Below are positions 1 through 12,389 of a DNA stretch of 64,000 nucleotides, one piece after another. The position numbers were made by a program, and so were the translations under genes. Below the pieces are notes generated by a model. The model was not told where the DNA came from. It saw nothing but the letters and a program-made list of their open reading frames with translations, and ran no database searches. How positions within the stretch are numbered: the first letter of the stretch is position 1; every line of letters begins with the position of its first letter. Source of the stretch: Calliphora vicina (taxonomy: Eukaryota > Arthropoda > Insecta > Diptera > Calliphoridae); NCBI RefSeq assembly GCF_958450345.1, contig NC_088784.1:69465747-69529746 (forward strand), read 5' to 3'.

Positions 1-1429
1 ATACATTGACTACTTGCTTAACTGCTGGATATAATCAGAACATTAAGTTGACATTTAAAATATACGATTTACTCATACCCACAGACTGTCAAATGTTATA
101 AATATATGAGTGTAGCTCATAAATAATGAAGTGGAAGTCAATCGGTTCCATCCATCCATATATAGGTATAAGCATTCAACAGCAATCGGTTAGTATACCT
201 TCATGTCTATAATTTGTGTTATTTTATCGATTCTTAGTAAATTTAGGTGAAATCGTTATATCTGCTTGTCTCTAGTTTCAACTAATTTATTAGGAAAAAT
301 CACGGATTACGCGTTATTACTCCAAATATTAATTAATTTATTAACTAATTGCTTAGTAGGTTTCATGAAGCGTAGTACAATATTTATTTGATATTAGATC
401 TGAAATCCAAATGCTGAAAATCTGAGCAAAATCCTGATAAAATTTTGCACAAAGTAGTTCTATGTACTCTGAAATTACGTAAATTTCGACATAAGTCATT
501 TAGGCTCAGTACTACAACTTGGCAATAGAAATATTTGTTGTTTCTATATTCTTACGAAAATGTATTGTAAGACTGAATGTAATGATTTATATTTTAAGGT
601 CAAACTTAAACAAAATCAATTTTAAAGTAATAAAAATGATCTAGTAAGCGTTTGACAATAAACAATAATTTTTTTTATTTTTTTTTGAAAATTGCATTGA
701 TTTGTATTAGGTATAATTTAGTTGTTTTTGCTACACCTACCAACCAGTAATTGAATAGAACCAATTTAAAATATGAATAATAATTTCAAGAACAATACAA
801 TTGGAAAAACAGAATGTAAAACATACTTGATTACAATTGGCACCACAGCAGCAGTGATCAATATATTTCCATACATCTTATATATAAAAAGAAGTGTACA
901 TTTTGATGTCACCACTAACTGCGAAAACGGGTCGACCGATTTCAACCAAAATTTCTGTAGATGGTTTATGTGAAGTTTGCACGAAATCAAATTTTCAATG
1001 AACCTTCAGATTTTTGATTTTCGGTCTGTGGGCGAAGGGGCGTGGTAAAATCAAATTTATACACTATACCCCTAATGACACTATACCTAATGATTTCAAG
1101 GTCAGTAATTGTGGCCAAACTTTTGCAAATAAAAAAAAAGTTAAAAAAAAATTGCCAAAAAATTATTCTTATTTTTTCATTCGAGAAATAAATGCTGTTT
1201 TTCATTCCCAACGATCAAACAATGCTAATTTTAATTTCGTTGCTTAACATCATTCTAAAAATTTTAATTTACAGTGGTGTACTCTGAAACGAATGATTTG
1301 GTGTAACATGTCCGGTACATACCAAATTTTCATATCGTTCGATAAAACAAGTAGGCCGCTGTTAACATTGTACTATAAAAGTGCTTTTATATTATCAACC
1401 GATGATAAACAAAATTTCCTAAAGTACAA
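1..1429. other. AT-rich intergenic DNA, no gene recognised
   Basis: No conserved coding sequence is visible on either strand; the open frames are short and low-complexity. The stretch around 900-1070 (a run with GTGGGCGAAGGGGCGTGG) reads like a dispersed intergenic fly repeat, but I cannot delimit it. Confidence 0.5.
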
Positions 1430-2248
1430 CTAATATAGTAAACAACGTCGACAAATCAAATTTCGTTCCCGCCGAACTTCTGCCAAATACAAATGAATAT
1501 TCAATCCGTTGTCGACAAGGTATTCACAAGTCTTACAACCAACTACAAACATTCGGATTGGCTGTGGGAACGTGCAATTTTGGTACCAACAAATTATGAT
1601 GTCAACAAGCTCAATGAGCAAATTAATTGAAACTGACTGGCGAAACAATGAAATACAAATCGATTGACACAGTAATGAACGAAGAACAAGCCTCAATTAT
1701 GCTACTGAAACATTGAAGGTTGGATCACAGATAATGTTTCTCCGCAACATAAACGCACCAAAATTATGCAACGGAACACGATTGACCATCAAAAAATGTT
1801 CACCAAATTTAATTGAGGCAACAATCATCGATGGCAGATTAAAATGCGAAGACGTAATGATTTCACGCATACCAAAGATTTCTAACGACAAAGCATAAGG
1901 CCAATCGTTGACTATTGCTGGCTTACATTTGGAAAATTCATATTTTGTATGTGGTTTGCTCCCGAGTAAATAAAAAAAAGAAACGTATATCCCCTGACCT
2001 TAAGATGAATTCATAAATATAATATCCCATTTGACTTAAATACATCCGTTTCTCTTTTTAAGGGCATATCATGCCACTGTACTTGTTACAGTGCTACAAC
2101 TTTGTCAAATGACCACCTCAGTGTTTCGGGTGCGATGCCAGGTCGGGGAAGTCCGTGTTTTTTTGTCCGACACTGTATATTCAAATCGAGATGCAATATA
2201 AAACAGAATTATTGTAAGGGCCAGCAACGCGGACTGGGTTCAGCTAGT
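1430..2248 (+). mobile_element. Decayed Helitron: helicase C-terminus and 3' terminus
   Basis: Translated pieces match the C-terminal part of Helitron/PIF1-type helicases (rolling-circle transposition). Around 1500-1620 a frame reads like the segment ending in WLWERAILVPTN and DVNKLNEQIN. At 1713-1895 a frame carries VGSQIMFLRNIN, KLCNGTRL and IEATI, then the motif region K-A-stop-GQSL, in which the usual Gln of NKAQGQSL is a TAA codon (1896-1898). The next residues, LTIAGLHLEN, continue the family pattern. Stops and frame changes show that the gene is dead. About 350 bp further on, a short GC-rich imperfect stem (CCAG...CTGG, 2221-2237) is followed by CTAGT at 2244-2248 and then T. That fits the Helitron 3' rule: hairpin, CTRRT, insertion before T. 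The 5' end was not found. Confidence 0.75.
1713..1963 (+). pseudogene. Helitron (PIF1-like) helicase C-terminal fragment
   Basis: This is the best-preserved piece of the Helitron helicase. It holds the LRN-x-N-x-P-KLCNGTRL segment and the GQSL (motif VI neighbourhood) strand. An in-frame TAA interrupts it after residue 62, a CAA-to-TAA type change. Upstream coding pieces lie in other frames, so at least one indel separates them. Family identity rests on the conserved strings; the strand and position just before the 3' terminus agree with Helitron architecture. Confidence 0.75.
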
Positions 2249-2279
2249 TCATTATGACTCCAATTAAAATATTTTATTA

Positions 2280-2830
2280 CTGATTAGTGATCACAATACA
2301 GGTATCCACACAAATTCCATTACAAATAATCTTTATATAAAAGTAAATCACATTTAATTTTTTTTGGCGGATCGGTCCATAATCGGTCTCTTTAAAATGT
2401 TGGTATCGACATAAAATTAAACTGAAATATGTCTAATGTAGAAAAACCTAATTAGACGATCGGTCCATAATTGGCCATAGCTCCCATATAAGGCCAAATT
2501 CCGAACATCAGTCACGAAAAAAAATTCAAATTTTAAAAGAAAATTATCTGGGTTCAAATCGTGTTCCAGCCAAAACAAAAAATTTCTACGTATATAAATC
2601 GTTTACGTTTATCGTGAACAAAAATTTGTATTCAAAAACGTTGGGGGTATATTGATTTTGTAACAAATCGATATATGCAACGCAGACCCATAAATGTATA
2701 TATGTATATTTTGGCTTCTTATTAAATTCTAAGACGATCTAGCTATATCCGTCCGACTGTCTGTGGAAAACACTGTAAAGTATGGTGGAAATCGGACAGC
2801 ATCTTACTTTATCTTACTTGTTCAGCTTAA
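2280..2830 (+). repeat. mini-me/DINE-1-like interspersed repeat, partial
   Basis: The stretch contains the phrases GATCGGTCCATAATTGG and ATAGCTCCCATATAAGG, then a GGGGGTATATTGATTTTG core and a cryptic GTCY tract (CCGTCCGACTGTCTGTGG, 2748-2765). The same order occurs in the copies near 9.1, 11.7, 18.9, 34.5, 38.4 and 53.8 kb. A (TA)-rich start, a conserved core and a GTCY proto-microsatellite are the published hallmarks of dipteran mini-me elements; the assignment is by that structure. Confidence 0.55.
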
Positions 2831-2867
2831 TTTGAGAGTAAGGTTTTTGCTAGTAGGTTGGAAGCAT

Positions 2868-2926
2868 AGAGAATATACTTAGAGCGGAAACTCTCCTGTC
2901 AAAGACCTAACTCAGTTCAAATATCA
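2868..2926 (+). repeat. Half copy of the AGAGCGGAAACT hairpin MITE
   Basis: The sequence AGAGCGGAAACTCTCCTGTC, followed by AAAGACCTAACTCAG, repeats one arm of the complete inverted-repeat element at 35.09-35.28 kb almost base for base. No partner arm is seen here, so this is a fragment. Confidence 0.6.
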
Positions 2927-4200
2927 TAAAATATATCTCGTTGCTGGGCGTTTAATTATACCATTATTCTGCCTCATTTTCAATTGGTTTAACGACAGCG
3001 GCTCCAATTGTAATCATACAGTAACTAATAGAGGGGCCAAGAACTGTGTTTGTAAATGAGTCTGCTATTAAAATAATTATTTGTGTATTTGGCAACTTCA
3101 CACCTCAATCATAAATAATAAAAATGGAAGAACATAATAATAGACTTAATCAATTCTCCAAAATAACAGATGAAAAAAAGAAACACAAATCTAAAAGATT
3201 AACAAAAATTTAAAGGTGTTGTTGCATACGGAGAAACATTAAACATGAAAAGAATTTGTAAAATTAAATGATGATGATGATGATGCACCTGAATTATGAA
3301 AACATACATAAATTGTTTGTATGAATATGAATGATTCTTTCATAAGAGTACAACAAACAGTACGTAGATCTCTGTAAGTAGCTAAAATAATACACAATGA
3401 TTATAAAGAATACGTTACAATTACAATTCATACGTTCATGAATGTAAAATGAATGAGCGTTTTTCATACATATTTTTTCTTAATATTTTGTTCATTTAGC
3501 GGTTGCCAAGGTAAATGCCAAAACACAAACCAACCTTTAAATCCAACAGTTAATAGCATTCGTTTTAACTTCATTCATTTCTATATATTTTTGATTCATC
3601 CACCCCGATCATCATCCATACTTGGACCACATCTTCTACTCCTATGCATGGGTAGATGTGTGTGCGTTTGTATTGGTGATGTTGTGCAAATTATGATTTG
3701 AAATTGCAGAAATTATTAAGTTGCCATATAAATGTTAGTAGATTCTCAGATGAAAAAAAACCATTTAATGCGGCAAAAAAAAAATAACCATAAAATCCAA
3801 GAGTAACAAAATTAAACGCAATCAAACAAAAATTTAAAGAAAACACCCACTTCACTGATACATGGTGGTAGATACTAATACTTTTAGGCGATAGATTCAA
3901 AAATAAGTGTGGCCAACTTTATATCAGTTTCGGAATCGAATAAAATTTTAAATCAACAAAAAACCGAAAACTAATTCACGTTTTCTTATATTTCGGGAAT
4001 TCATTAACCGATTTAGATGATTCTTGACCCCATTACAAGTCATGTTAACAGTCAGTAGCATGGTAGAGATAGGAAAGAGGGCAGCTCACTTGGGTTCAAA
4101 CAGTATGTCCCTTTGTGTTACCTACAAATTGAGATAAAAGAGGGCCAGATAGAGATGAGTAGAAGAAGTTTAGATGAAGGAGGTCAGAAGAAGAGAAGTG
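2927..4200. other. Intergenic, no gene recognised
   Basis: AT-rich with a short GAT run near 3270-3285. The open frames at 3453-3701 (+) and 3691-3900 (-) have no recognisable domain and biased low-complexity composition. Confidence 0.5.
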
Positions 4201-5550
4201 AGGAGAATAATATGCATCAGTCGTTTAACGGATATTAGGTCACTGCGTGGCGATTCCAGTGTCTGGCTTGATTAGTCAATTGACCTTCCTTAATAAAGGC
4301 ACGAATGCATTTTAACTTCATATCCGAAAGCTCAGAAAGACTATTTAAGGAACGATGTCCCAGAAACCAGATGCGTAGATCTCCTAATGCCGGTCAACGA
4401 CAGAGAAGATGAAAAATTGTCTCATCCTCCTCTTCATTTTGACAACTTCTACAGAAGTCGTTGCAGGGCAGACCAAGTCTCGCATGGTTGCCAAATATGC
4501 AGTGTCCGGTTATCACCGCCACAACATTGCTTAATTATGAGTGTGTCAGTCCAAGATTATATGTTTTCCGCCTTCGGTTTAGTGACGACTTTATCATTCT
4601 GCTTATAGTACAGGTGGGTTCACATCCCCAGCTTGCCTGAGCGAGCTCATAGTAAAAGTCACTAATTGCTTGCAATTAGATAACGGAATCCGCCATATGA
4701 AGTCTATGTATCCGTCAGGCATTGACTATACGAATATCCCTGCCAGATATCTTGTTATAACTGAGCTAATTAACCACCCATTTAATAGCCGATATATGTA
4801 TCAGCATGAATAGTGCTAAATTCATTTGGAATTCTAAAACATAACCTAATTCCGAATTCCTGAATATAGACACCTGCGCCAACTCGATTTCCCTTCCTAG
4901 AACCGTCCGTATAGACTGAGACACTTGTTGTGTGATGTAAAAGTCAATCTATTAATTCCGTGTTGTATGGAATTATGAAACCGAAATTCCTTGGTAGGAA
5001 GGGCCTGGAAGTGCAATAATCAATCTGGAAGAATATGTAAACTTCCGATTATACTGGCGAGACCGTATATTACATGATTCCATGCACCAATCGCATTTAT
5101 CCTGAAGGCAGTAGTGAATGCCATTTTTCTGGCCATTAGATCCACAGGGAGCCAGTTTAATATAAATACCGACTTTGTTGCAGTTGTTCTTCGGGCTCCT
5201 GTTATTAGGATTGCCATTCTCCTTAAAACCTTCTCGAATAGCATGCAAATTGAGTCTTTGTATAGTGCCTAACACATTACAAAGACTCTATAGAATAATA
5301 TCGACCAATTTAAATACCTTCCTGCAGACATACATTGCCAAGGCTTTGCATGTCCTTGCTAGGGTATTGGGTTGCCAGCATAGAGTACTATCCAGAATAA
5401 CACACTATTTTGAGCTGTCTGATAGTGTCAGTGCAGCACAGTGTAGCAGTACAAGCTCAGTTTTGCTCCACCGACTTAGTATACTGAGTGCATTTTCTAA
5501 CAGTTGTGATAACGTGCGCAAGTGGAACCCAGAGATCCCCGAATGATCCT
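4200..5550 (-). pseudogene. Decayed LINE (I/LOA type): RT thumb plus RNase H
   Basis: Read on the minus strand from high to low coordinates, this is the 3' half of a non-LTR retrotransposon polyprotein. At 5020-5244 a frame holds MAILITGARRTTATK, then LNWLPVDLMARK, the RT thumb/linker region. Near 4860-4925 the RNase H strand VYTDGSRKGNRVGAGVY still has the first catalytic Asp (TDGS) and is followed by LCFRIPNEFSTI. Near 4383-4500 a frame reads VITGHCIFGNHARLGLPC, then a CRSCQ...FHLLC zinc-knuckle-like tail. Several stops and frame changes lie between these blocks, so no full product can be made. The tail is closely similar to the LINE fragment at 58.1-58.7 kb and the thumb to the one at 59.65 kb, so all three are probably one family. 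Confidence 0.75.
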
Positions 5551-7290
5551 GTAATGTAGAAGGTTCATGATAAACCTAACAATTTATTGGTACAGACTAA
5601 GATCTTGTAGGGCTGATCCTACAGTTGCAGATTGTACATTATTCAAAGTACCTTCTATATCCAGAAATGCCATTAATGAAAAATTTACAAATTCAAGGGA
5701 TTTTTTCAATGTTCCTCACTAAGGAGTGAAGATAGTAATCCTTATTTCAAAGACACTCGTAAGTGAATGATTCTCTTAAGGGTTTTCAGCAAATGCTTAT
5801 TTGTCCACAATCTTTTGGACAAGGAGTGACCAGATCTATATTTTTCTGTAGATCAGCGGGTATTATTCAATCCAGGCTAGGAGACTTGTTAGAATCGTAG
5901 CTCCGTATGGCCCATTTTACAATATCGTCGTCAAAAAGTGCCGATTGCTCACCAAAGCTTGTGGTGAATCTGTTCCATCGGTTTCAACTTGCGTGAGGTG
6001 GTTTGTTCTGTTCAGTGATTTTGACAAGGAGAAAGATCAATAATAAAAACAAAGAATTGGAGGCATTACTCCGTGAAGATTGTTGTAAAACTCAACACGA
6101 GCTTTCATAATTATTGGGATCTACTTAATCAGCAATTTCAAAACGTTTGTAAGCAGCAGGATTCATCCTGTGTGGTAGGGAAATTTTGCCTCACCCGCCT
6201 TATAGTCTGGACCTTGCCAGAAAGATTGGAAAGGTCACAGATATCAAAAGCCAATACTTTGAATAAATTTATGTATGTATATTGTACAAATGTTTCACAA
6301 TAAAAAAAAAATTAAAAACATTAAAATTATTATAGGGTGTCATACATTACAAATCCATCGTATTCCTTGTTCTAAAAAAAAGTAATTGAAATCAAATCCG
6401 AAGAAGGTGAATAATCGGTGGCTTTTACTTTAAAATAAATACAAATCGGAGTAAATTTGTCTATAACCAAAACTATCGTTCGACTGAGAAAGAGTTTAGC
6501 ACAATTTTGTACGAAGACGTTTACGTTTGACTTCTTATTCAAGACATAATTTGCATAGAATTGCAGTTAATGAACCCCAAAATAGAACTCTTTCGCTAAG
6601 ATCTTTTTTGATTTGAGTCGCTTTTCATTGCTTATTTTGATATGAAAGCTTATAAAAATTTATATCAATGTATAAAGAAAAGTTCTTAATAAAACATGGT
6701 TTTAATTATTCAAATCGGATGAAAACTGTAAAAGTTATTCAACTTTTCATTAATACCTTTTTGAGTATTTTCTCCCCCAGCGCATATAAATGTAAAAAAA
6801 ACAGGGTAAATATTTTCGAACTTTTTTCGAAAAAGTTTAATAACTTTTGCAAATATAAACCGATTTTAATAAGTAATATCACCTTTTTGTCTATATAAAA
6901 TTTTCTTTAAAGCACTGTGCAAAAAAATTTGGTTTTCATAGAAAAAAATTAAAATAACTATTGTTGAGTTTGAAAAATTACGAAAAAATAAAAAAAATTT
7001 AACTTTTTTAATAATTTAAACAATTTCTTAGATTATTTTTAAAATTTTGAAATCGGTTTTAAAATGTCTGAGTTAGAGGTATTGAAGTACTACCTACCCT
7101 AAAACACTTGTTTCAAAATAACTCAAAATTTTGAGGGTGTTCAAAATCTTTTAAAACGGTTTTAGCATGTCCTCATCTAGGCATACAACCTCGATTAGGT
7201 CGCTTTTCAAGTTCTGACAAAAAGTGTTGTTTTGAAGCAATGTTATTATCCTATTTTATTTATTAAAATCAACAATAACACATTAATTTA
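5551..7290. other. Intergenic, no gene recognised
   Basis: No conserved protein motif was found. The region up to about 6050 is less AT-rich than the rest and may hold more upstream debris of the minus-strand LINE, but I could not match it. Between 6660 and 7250 the sequence is A/T-homopolymer-rich. Confidence 0.4.
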
Positions 7291-7299
7291 AATTGTGTA

Positions 7300-8080
7300 A
7301 AATCTGGAGAACTATTACTGTGAAAGTCTTCGAACTTTATACAGGAGTAAATAGTTATTTTCGAATATCTGGAGAACTATAATTGTGGAAGTCTTAAAAT
7401 TTTGCCCTAATATCACCCTTACTATTCTACATTTTTTGGGTGAAAATGTTATGGTGTTAGTGGGCGTGGCATCTCTCATACAAAGTAAATAGTTAATTTC
7501 GAATATCTGGAGTACTATAATTGTAAAGTATTTAAACTTTGTATGAATCAAATTCTTGTCACTATACGGAGATTGGCTGAAAATGGGCGAGACTGAATTT
7601 TTTAAAGTAAATAGTTATTTTCAAATATCTGAAATACTATAATTGTGAAATTCTTCAAACTTTATATGAATCAATTTCATATCACGACATGAAGTTTAAC
7701 CAAATTGGGAAGAATCGGGACAAGGTTTAAGACACCTACCACACAAAGAAAATAAATATTTTCAGAACTATAATTGCGAGATTCCTCAAAATTTGTCCGA
7801 TAGCTCACTTATCATTTTACATACATAGTTTGGCTGTAAAATGGTCGGGATTGGATTAGTGGGAGTGACACCTCCCATACAAAGTATATAGTTAATTTCG
7901 AATATCTGGAGTACTATAATTGTAATGTATTTAAACTTTATATGAATCAAATTCGTATCACTGTACAGAGTTTAGCTAAAATGGTCTATATCGGAACAGT
8001 GGGTGTGAAACTTTCCATCCAAAGTACATAGTAAATTTTGAATATCTGGATAATTAAAATTGCGAGATTCTTCAAACTTT
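7300..8080 (+). repeat. Degenerate tandem repeat, roughly 120-140 bp unit
   Basis: The phrase TATCTGGAGNACTATAATTG, followed by a purine-rich GTNAAGT and CTTTGTATGAATCAA, recurs near 7303, 7369, 7505, 7626, 7767 (partial), 7903 and 8043. Most spacings are 120-140 bp. Between hits sit TAAAGTAAATAGTTA and GTGGGNGTGNCA phrases in constant order, so the units are colinear. Divergence is high, and no coding frame survives. Confidence 0.7.
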
Positions 8081-8177
8081 GTCTGAAAATTTTTTTTTTA
8101 TAATTTTACCTAAAATTTAAAATTTTTTTATTTTACTACGTAGGAGTAACGAAGCGCAGCGGGTTATTTAATAAATA

Positions 8178-8623
8178 CTACGTTTATACGCACGGCTTAT
8201 TCGCAAATAAAAATATTGCAATTAGAAAAAAATGCCGCATAAACAGTGAATTAATTTTTTATTTGCGAATAGCTAACTCACGAAAACAACTCCTGATTAA
8301 CGACACTATTTGCAAATAATATTTTAAGCATTGCCATATGTTTTAACGCTTTTAGTTTATTAAGACGATTTTAAATATTTCATTGCGTTTTTGAATTACT
8401 TGGATTGCAAGACGGACAAGAATTTTTGATTCTATAATTTTTACATTTAAAAAAATAAAAAATGTATCATATTTTATTCAATAAAAGAGCTACCAAATAA
8501 TTAAATTTTACCATCCGGCATCTCATAAAAACAAGAACTTTCCGTAACCAATGTGACATATAAACAGTGAGTTAGTTAATTGCAAATAATTTTTATTTGC
8601 GAATAGGCTACGTATAAACGTAG
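8178..8623. mobile_element. 446-bp MITE with about 46-bp TIRs and TA duplication
   Basis: The left end CTACGTTTATACG...TTCGCAAATAAAAAT is mirrored at the right by ATTTTTATTTGCGAA...CGTATAAACGTAG. The arms run about 46 bp with a few mismatches. TA flanks both ends (8176-8177 and 8624-8625), as expected for Tc1/mariner-superfamily integration. There is no transposase inside, so it would be non-autonomous. The interior is AT-rich and holds a second copy of the TTTGCAAATAATATTTT motif. Confidence 0.8.
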
Positions 8624-9072
8624 TAAAAGTTTACCTATTTCAGTCCATAATTTAAAATTTATATTTTTAATCGCTTTTATCAGCTTTTTTATTATTTGAA
8701 GTAATAAAAACTCAGTCCATTTCAATGGACCAACAACTCACCTTTAACTAAAGGTACAAGCATCCTAGAGCGAGTATCGTGCCATTTATTTTTCATGAAA
8801 GTTAATTAATGTTTACTAATGAGTTTATTGAAACTCATAGAAGTTAATGCACTAAGTACCTATGTATAGTGTTAAATAGTGATATTCAGTTTTTAGAAAA
8901 TACTATATTTCAGAAAATAAAGCATCCTTGTCTATCGGTATTTCCACTTTTTTTTATATTTTTTGTGGTAATTAATGAAAAAGTTATGTTTTTTTTTAAA
9001 CGGGACAAATGGCGTCCCGTTAAGACTCCAAAACTGGTCTGTCCCGACGAAAACGGGACGGTTGGCAAGTCT

Positions 9073-9665
9073 ATACCCTACACCAAGTAAATGAGCATAA
9101 ACATTTTTCTTTTAAAATTTCAATAATTTTATTCGTGAGTGATTTTCGGAAATGGGCCTTATATGGGTGCTATGACCAATTATGAACGGATCACCATTAA
9201 ATTAGGTCGTGTGATTTATGTCTATATGAAAGTTAATATTGTGTGTATACCAACATTTTTAAGAGATTTATGCACGTTAAAGTGATTTTTGGAAGCGGGT
9301 CCATATGGGAGCTATGACTACTTATGGACCGATCGTAACAAAATTTGGTGACATGAATTTTGTATATATAAAACTTATTTGGAGCGAAATTTGTGGAGAT
9401 ACATATATAAATTAAACATTTATGCCGATAAAGTCCAATTTCGGGAGGAAATTTGTATGGGGGCTAGGTGAAATAATCGACCGATTTCAGCCAGTTTCAA
9501 TAGGCTTGGACCTTTGGCAAATTATATGTACCAAATCTGATCGAAATATCTTCAAAATTGCGACCTGTACTTTGCGCACAAGGTTTACATGGACAGACAA
9601 CCAGCCAGACGTACGGACGGACGGACATCGTCTAATTGGTCATTTTTTTGATGTAGATTTAAATT
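9073..9665 (+). repeat. mini-me/DINE-1-like interspersed repeat
   Basis: The copy starts near TATACCCTACACCAAGTAAA, runs through GGGCCTTATATGGG, TATGGACCGATCGTAAC and ATGGGGGCTAGGTGAAAT, and ends in a GTCY-complement tract (GTACGGACGGACGGACATCG). The copy at 11.65-12.26 kb has the same blocks in the same order on the opposite strand. The open frame at 9422-9721 is part of this repeat, not a gene. Confidence 0.65.
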
Positions 9666-9729
9666 CACAAGTATTGAATGAAATTTCAAGAAGTTTTCTA
9701 GGAATTTCAATTACAAGATAAGAGTAACA

Positions 9730-11080
9730 ATTATAGGTACAATTAATTTTCATTGGTCACATTCAGCAGTTGGCTACTTAGATTAATGTAGTATCTATAA
9801 AACTGCAGTGGCAAATATAAAAATTACCTTTGTTGGCCACAAAATATTCAAAACTATAAACATGTAAACAAACTGCAGCCAAGTGTAAAAATATGCAACA
9901 TCTTCCAAATGAAATAAATGTGAATGCATCAAAACAAGAAAAACTCTTAAGAATATTTACAATATTTGAAACAGTTTTCATTTCAAAAATGTCAAATTAC
10001 TCGTTCAACTTCAATCATACAAAAAAAAATATATTAAATATGATTATTTCTCGCTTCAATGTTTTGTGTAAAATATTTATTAATATTAACACTCTTAGTC
10101 AGTGATACGTTCAATTTAATCCAAATCAAAATGCCACATTTTTGTCTATATGGCAAATGTCACTTGATATCGTTTTGAAAAATATCTAGAGTTTAAAGTA
10201 TTTATATTATTGTACATTCAAATTGAGATTCATATTTATATTTAGATTGTGTTAATAAAATCATTTATAATCTCCTACACAAACTCACACTTCTTTACCT
10301 GCACTGTATCTGTACTGTTTAATTGTAGTCAAATACTTGCACTAAGGCAGGCAGTCGCATTAGATTGGTGCTATTTTACATTTTAATAAAAATAATAAAA
10401 GACAAAAAAGTACAAAAATATGTTTGAATTTAAATGATTTTGTTCAACATGATTATTTACATGTATACGTACGTGTGTACACTGTAAATATACACATCTC
10501 TTTCTGTATGTAGACATGCATGTAAAGAATTGAATTTACAAATAATTTACTACAAATTGCTTGTAAATTAACAAAAAAAAAATCAAATAAAATAAAAGAT
10601 ATTTGAGTTTAACGTATGTATACAAATGTTATGTTAGCGAATGTCAAATATTTTAATTTATTCATACGTCACCATCATCTATGAGCTTAAACGTTGGTGG
10701 TATGACTACAATTTATTTTAAATTTATTTATACAACCGTTTAGTTTTATGGTTAAAATCTTGATATTTTTATTCAAACATGGATAATGGTTAGACAGACA
10801 TGGTGTCTGAAAGATAAAGTTGTCAGTGTGAATGAAGCGTATGTAGAAACCTAAAGACTTTCATAAATTCTTTCATGCAATTACCTAAAATTGTTAATAG
10901 TCCAACATTAGTTAGATTAGTACCTACTCCTTAAATTGGGTGCCATGAGGACGACTTCAACCAGGGGAATATTACTCTTTTAAACTGGCTACCTGTTAAC
11001 TATTTGATCAAATTATTGGCAATGTGCACTGCAATTGGCAAATAGAACTGGAAGTAATCATAAGTAAATTTATATTAATA
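9730..11080. other. Intergenic, no gene recognised
   Basis: AT-rich sequence with short CA/TA runs near 10460-10510. No domain or clear repeat boundary is visible. Confidence 0.45.
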
Positions 11081-11084
11081 TCAT

Positions 11085-11460
11085 TATATGGGAGATTTCA
11101 TGTCAAGTGATCCAACTTTTGAAATCGATGTCTTCTGAATTAGTATCATATTGGATATTAATTCAGACATAATTTTTCAACAAAATCGGTCGAGAACTCT
11201 CTGAGTTAGAGGATGACAAAATTTGACATTTTGTTTTTCTCATCCATGTAACTTATTTCCTATTGTTCTTAGCAAAATGTGTCCCAAATAGTTTAGATAG
11301 CTATTTCTTCAATCTTTCGAAAAAAATAATTTTTTTTTTTAAATTTTTTCCAACATCAAAAACTTTTTTGACTTTTTTTCAAAATGGGGCCTTTTTTCTC
11401 AAGGAAAGACCTTGAAGGTCTTTTCCTTGAAGCGACTAAAAACACTTCCATTTTTTTTGA
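11085..11460 (-). repeat. Dispersed repeat A, copy 1
   Basis: On the minus strand it carries GACCGATTTTGTTGAAAAAT, a TCTAACTCAGAGAGTTCTCG block, and an end with TTGGATCACTTGACATG. The same ordered blocks occur at 34.28-34.49, 36.06-36.55 and 44.44-45.24 kb on the plus strand. No coding frame is seen; the mobility class is unknown. Confidence 0.6.
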
Positions 11461-11649
11461 TAGTGGGTATAAAATATTCGAAAATAGGGCAAAAATTCAA
11501 GGAATGCGCTAAAATTATAAACATTGAGTGAGATTATAAATTAAAAACATTTCAAAATATACCTCAAACCATAAAGAATTGATAAAAAACGTACCTTTAT
11601 TTTGCGTTTGTGCAGATGTTTGTAACGCCGAAAAATATTAGTCTAACAC

Positions 11650-12258
11650 CCACCTTAGAGTATACCGGTCGACTTAGAATCTCTTTCTGAGTCGATTAAA
11701 TGATGTCCATCCGTCTGGCTGGTCGGCTGACTGGCTGTAAACCTTGTGCGCAGAGTACATGTCGCACTTTTGAAGATATTTCGATCAAATTTGGTACATA
11801 TTATTTTTTCTGCCCAAGGACCAAGTCTCTTGAAACTGACTGAAATCGGTCCATTATTTCACCTAGCCTCCATACAAATGTCCTTCCGAAATTAGACTTT
11901 AACGGTCATAAATGTTTAATTTATATATGCATCTCCACAAATTCCGCTCCAAATAAGTTTTATATATACAAAATTCATGTCACCAAATTTTGTTACGATC
12001 GGTCCATAATTAGTCATAGACCCGCTTTCGAAAATAACTTTAACGTGCATAAATAGCTTAAAAATGTTGGTATACACACAAAATTCAATATAGACATCAC
12101 ACGACTAAATTTTATAGTGATATGTCCATAAGGCCCACGTCCGAAAATCACTCAAAAATATATAGTATTGAAATTTTAAAAGAAAAATGTTGTTGCTCTT
12201 TTACTTAGTTTAGGGTATTATATGATCGGGCTTGACCGACCATACTTTCTTACTTGTT
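11650..12258 (-). repeat. mini-me/DINE-1-like interspersed repeat, inverted copy
   Basis: This is the reverse complement of the 9.07-9.67 kb copy, block for block. It opens with a TCCATCCGTCTGGCTGG GTCY-type tract at its left end. It closes near 12250 with TATGATCGGGCTTGACCGACC, inside which a short inverted repeat (GGTCGG/CCGACC type) could fold as a terminal hairpin. Confidence 0.65.
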
Positions 12259-12389
12259 AAAATTTTTATCTTTAAAGATTTTCTTTTAATGTAAACCGAT
12301 TTTTAAGGTTTTTTGAGGTAAAAATAGCTTGAAATTAACCCATTTTAATTTTACTTTTTTTTATTTTCCTTCTGAATAACATGATTTGA

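Noticed and set aside
7300..8080. CRISPR-like array
   Set aside because: Units are diverged throughout with no constant repeat/unique spacer pattern, and the sequence is clearly insect nuclear DNA.
9422..9721. 99-codon plus-strand frame
   Set aside because: It lies wholly within the mini-me-like repeat, which recurs in inverted form near 11.8 kb without this frame intact.
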